A stretch of DNA of 5,989 nucleotides, taken from positions 1 through 5,989 of the forward strand of contig JASKZZ010000364.1 of assembly GCA_030147335.1 (NCBI GenBank), written 5' to 3'. Below the pieces are notes generated by a model, which did no database searches, had not been told where the DNA came from, and saw only the letters and a program-made list of their open reading frames with translations. Shown in pieces: positions 5,152 through 5,989 of the stretch. The position numbers were made by a program, and so were the translations under genes. How positions within the stretch are numbered: position 1 is the first letter of the stretch; each line of letters opens with the position of its first letter. The DNA comes from Herpetosiphonaceae bacterium (lineage in GTDB: Bacteria; Chloroflexota; Chloroflexia; Chloroflexales; Kallotenuaceae).

Positions 5152-5355
5152 ATGCCAAAGCTGAAAACGCACAAAGGCGCGCAAAAGCGTTTTAAGGTGA
5201 ACGGCGCGGGCAAGTTGATGCGACCCAAGGCGATGAAGAGTCACTTTCGCCGCCGTCGTTCAACCCGTGTCAAACAGCAGCTCGATAAGATGCTGGTCAT
5301 GGACAAGTCAGTTGCCAAGCGGATTAAGAAAAAGGTACTGCCTTACGGCGCCTAG
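5152..5355 (+). CDS. rpmI: 50S ribosomal protein bL35
   Basis: The product is a small basic protein of the large ribosomal subunit. The 67 residues match the family length, and the N-terminus MPKLKTHKGAQKRFKVNGAG is the typical bL35 opening (MPK-x-KTHKGAAKRFK). A run of arginines (RRRRS, about 33-37) and a Lys/Arg-rich C-terminus ending KKVLPYG complete the match. AAGGA (5137-5141), overlapping the infC stop, lies 10 nt before the ATG. The 14-nt gap from infC shows cotranscription, in the conserved order infC-rpmI-rplT. Confidence 0.97.
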   Translation: MPKLKTHKGAQKRFKVNGAGKLMRPKAMKSHFRRRRSTRVKQQLDKMLVMDKSVAKRIKKKVLPYGA

Positions 5356-5526
5356 TTCTTTGCCCATCAGCGATTTTTCAAACGTAAGTTGTGTCGGTCG
5401 GCGGCAATCATAACGAGACATATACGGTCTGGCCGTCGAACGTCATCTGAACATCACTGGACAGAGCAGCTGTGAGTACAGTTAGCTCACTCCTACTCGT
5501 GATGGAGTGTCTAAAAGGAGACAACA
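5356..5526 (+). promoter_or_regulatory. Long rpmI-rplT spacer, candidate bL20-type regulatory RNA
   Basis: This 171-nt stretch has no supported gene and no convincing promoter or terminator. Near its 3' end several pairings compete: GTGAG (5472-5476) with CTCAC (5486-5490); CACTCC (5488-5493) with GGAGTG (5504-5509); CTCCT (5490-5494) with the rplT Shine-Dalgarno AGGAG (5516-5520); and TGTCT (5508-5512) with AGACA (5519-5523), which puts AAAAGG in a 6-nt loop. Further up, ACGGT (5424-5428) can pair with GCCGT (5432-5436). In E. coli and Bacillus bL20 represses its own operon by binding mRNA. This spacer would suit such a role, but that is inference from position and pairing only. Confidence 0.4.
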
Positions 5527-5886
5527 ATGGCTCGCGTTAAACGCGGCGTAATGGTGCGCAAGCGCCATAATAAGCTTCTACGCCAAGCAAAAGGGTATCG
5601 CGGCAATCGTAGCCGCAACTACAAGGTCGCGCATGAGCAGGTGATGCGCTCACTGGCCTATGCGTATCGTCACCGCCGGACCAAAAAGCGCGATATGCGC
5701 CGCTTGTGGATTGTTCGTATTAATGCGGCGACTCGCCAGCACGGCTTGAGCTATAGCCGCTTTGTCAGTGGTTTGAAGCTCGCCGGCATTGAGATGGATC
5801 GCAAGCAGCTCGCCGATCTTGCGGTGCGTGACGCGGCAACATTTGGTCAGCTCGTTGCACAAGTTCAACGAGCGATCTCGGCCTAG
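5527..5886 (+). CDS. rplT: 50S ribosomal protein bL20
   Basis: bL20 binds 23S rRNA early in 50S assembly and in several bacteria represses its own mRNA. The 119 residues match the family (about 117-119). The long basic N-terminal helix (residues 1-60) contains MARVKRG, the RHNKLLRQAKGYRG segment and YAYRHRRTKKRDMR. The C-terminal globular domain has LWIVRINAA, YSRFVSGLKLAGIEMDRKQLADLA, and a closing helix. AAAAGGAG (5513-5520) lies 6 nt before ATG and can be folded into small hairpins. Its last base overlaps the GTG start of the next gene, suggesting translational coupling. Confidence 0.98.
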   Translation: MARVKRGVMVRKRHNKLLRQAKGYRGNRSRNYKVAHEQVMRSLAYAYRHRRTKKRDMRRLWIVRINAATRQHGLSYSRFVSGLKLAGIEMDRKQLADLAVRDAATFGQLVAQVQRAISA

Positions 5887-5989
5887 TGACGATTAGCAGC
5901 CCACATAACCGACATATCAAGCACATCCGCTCGTTGATGACAAACCGCAAGGATCGTCGTCACGAGCGGATGTTTGTTGTTGAGGGCGT
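5886..5989 (+). CDS. N-terminus of a SpoU/TrmH-family RNA 2'-O-methyltransferase (3' truncated)
   Basis: From GTG at 5886, whose G is also the last base of the rplT stop (TAGTG), the frame reads a start typical of the rRNA-methyltransferase substrate-binding domain: an ISSPHN-x-x-IKHIRSL segment, an Arg/Lys-rich stretch, then FVVEG near the window edge. In this family the pattern is S-x-x-N-x-x-IK-x-(I/L)-R-x-L ... F-x-VEG. The enzymes move a methyl group from S-adenosylmethionine to ribose 2'-OH of rRNA or tRNA; the catalytic SPOUT domain lies beyond the window, so the substrate is unknown. Such a gene commonly follows rplT. The GTG has no strong Shine-Dalgarno, so the 1-nt overlap with rplT suggests coupled translation. 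A strong hairpin occupies its first codons. Confidence 0.85.
   Translation, partial: MTISSPHNRHIKHIRSLMTNRKDRRHERMFVVEG
5923..5973 (+). repeat. Long hairpin inside the methyltransferase coding start, terminator-like
   Basis: ACATCCGCTCGT (5923-5934) and ACGAGCGGATGT (5962-5973) are perfect inverted copies of 12 bp. After a one-base bulge the stem continues with GATGAC (5936-5941) and GTCGTC (5956-5961, one G-U), giving 18 bp around a 14-nt loop. TTTGTTGTT follows on the 3' side, so the element resembles an intrinsic terminator placed within codons 13-30 of the downstream gene. Confidence 0.6.

Noticed and set aside
1..5989. CRISPR arrays, insertion sequences, tRNA or rRNA genes
   Set aside because: No regularly spaced repeats, no transposase-like frame with terminal repeats and no cloverleaf were seen on either strand.

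Overview
The window is an ordinary bacterial housekeeping segment of roughly 50% GC. It has sigma70-type promoters, clear Shine-Dalgarno sites and dense intrinsic terminators. Gene content (greA-lysS, a Doc/AbrB-type pair, a polyprenyl synthetase, infC-rpmI-rplT-rRNA methyltransferase) and protein style suggest a Chloroflexota bacterium, perhaps Herpetosiphon-like. That assignment is an impression without database support.

Layout: the 3' end of an unidentified gene (1-267) comes first. A consensus-like promoter (297-325) follows, then a structured leader (about 332-435) in front of greA (436-903). A very long hairpin terminator (922-975) separates greA from lysS (1003-2493). Next are a small AbrB/MazE-like protein (2548-2763), another hairpin (2772-2818) and a Doc-family protein (2839-3234) whose catalytic motif is destroyed. 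A perfect 17-bp stem (3254-3294) lies between this gene and a convergent long-chain polyprenyl diphosphate synthase on the minus strand (3310-4287). A divergent promoter region (4288-4543) with a 9-bp inverted repeat drives that synthase leftward and the IF3 operon rightward: infC (AUA start, 4544-5137), rpmI (5152-5355), rplT (5527-5886) and the start of a SpoU/TrmH-type RNA methyltransferase (5886 onward, cut by the window edge).

Functional theme: transcript cleavage (GreA), tRNA-Lys charging, translation initiation (IF3), two large-subunit proteins (bL35, bL20) and an RNA methyltransferase make this a transcription/translation neighbourhood. An isoprenoid gene and a degenerate toxin-antitoxin-like pair are inserted between the two blocks.

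The most interesting content is regulatory RNA. The greA leader has a 5' hairpin whose loop and 3' arm complement the left arm of a terminator just before greA, an attenuator-like design. IF3 starts at AUA. The 171-nt rpmI-rplT spacer has competing pairings around the rplT Shine-Dalgarno. An 18-bp hairpin followed by a T-rich tract lies inside the first codons of the methyltransferase gene. The Doc-like protein is an intact reading frame with an inactivated active site. All RNA structures were found by eye and have not been folded computationally.
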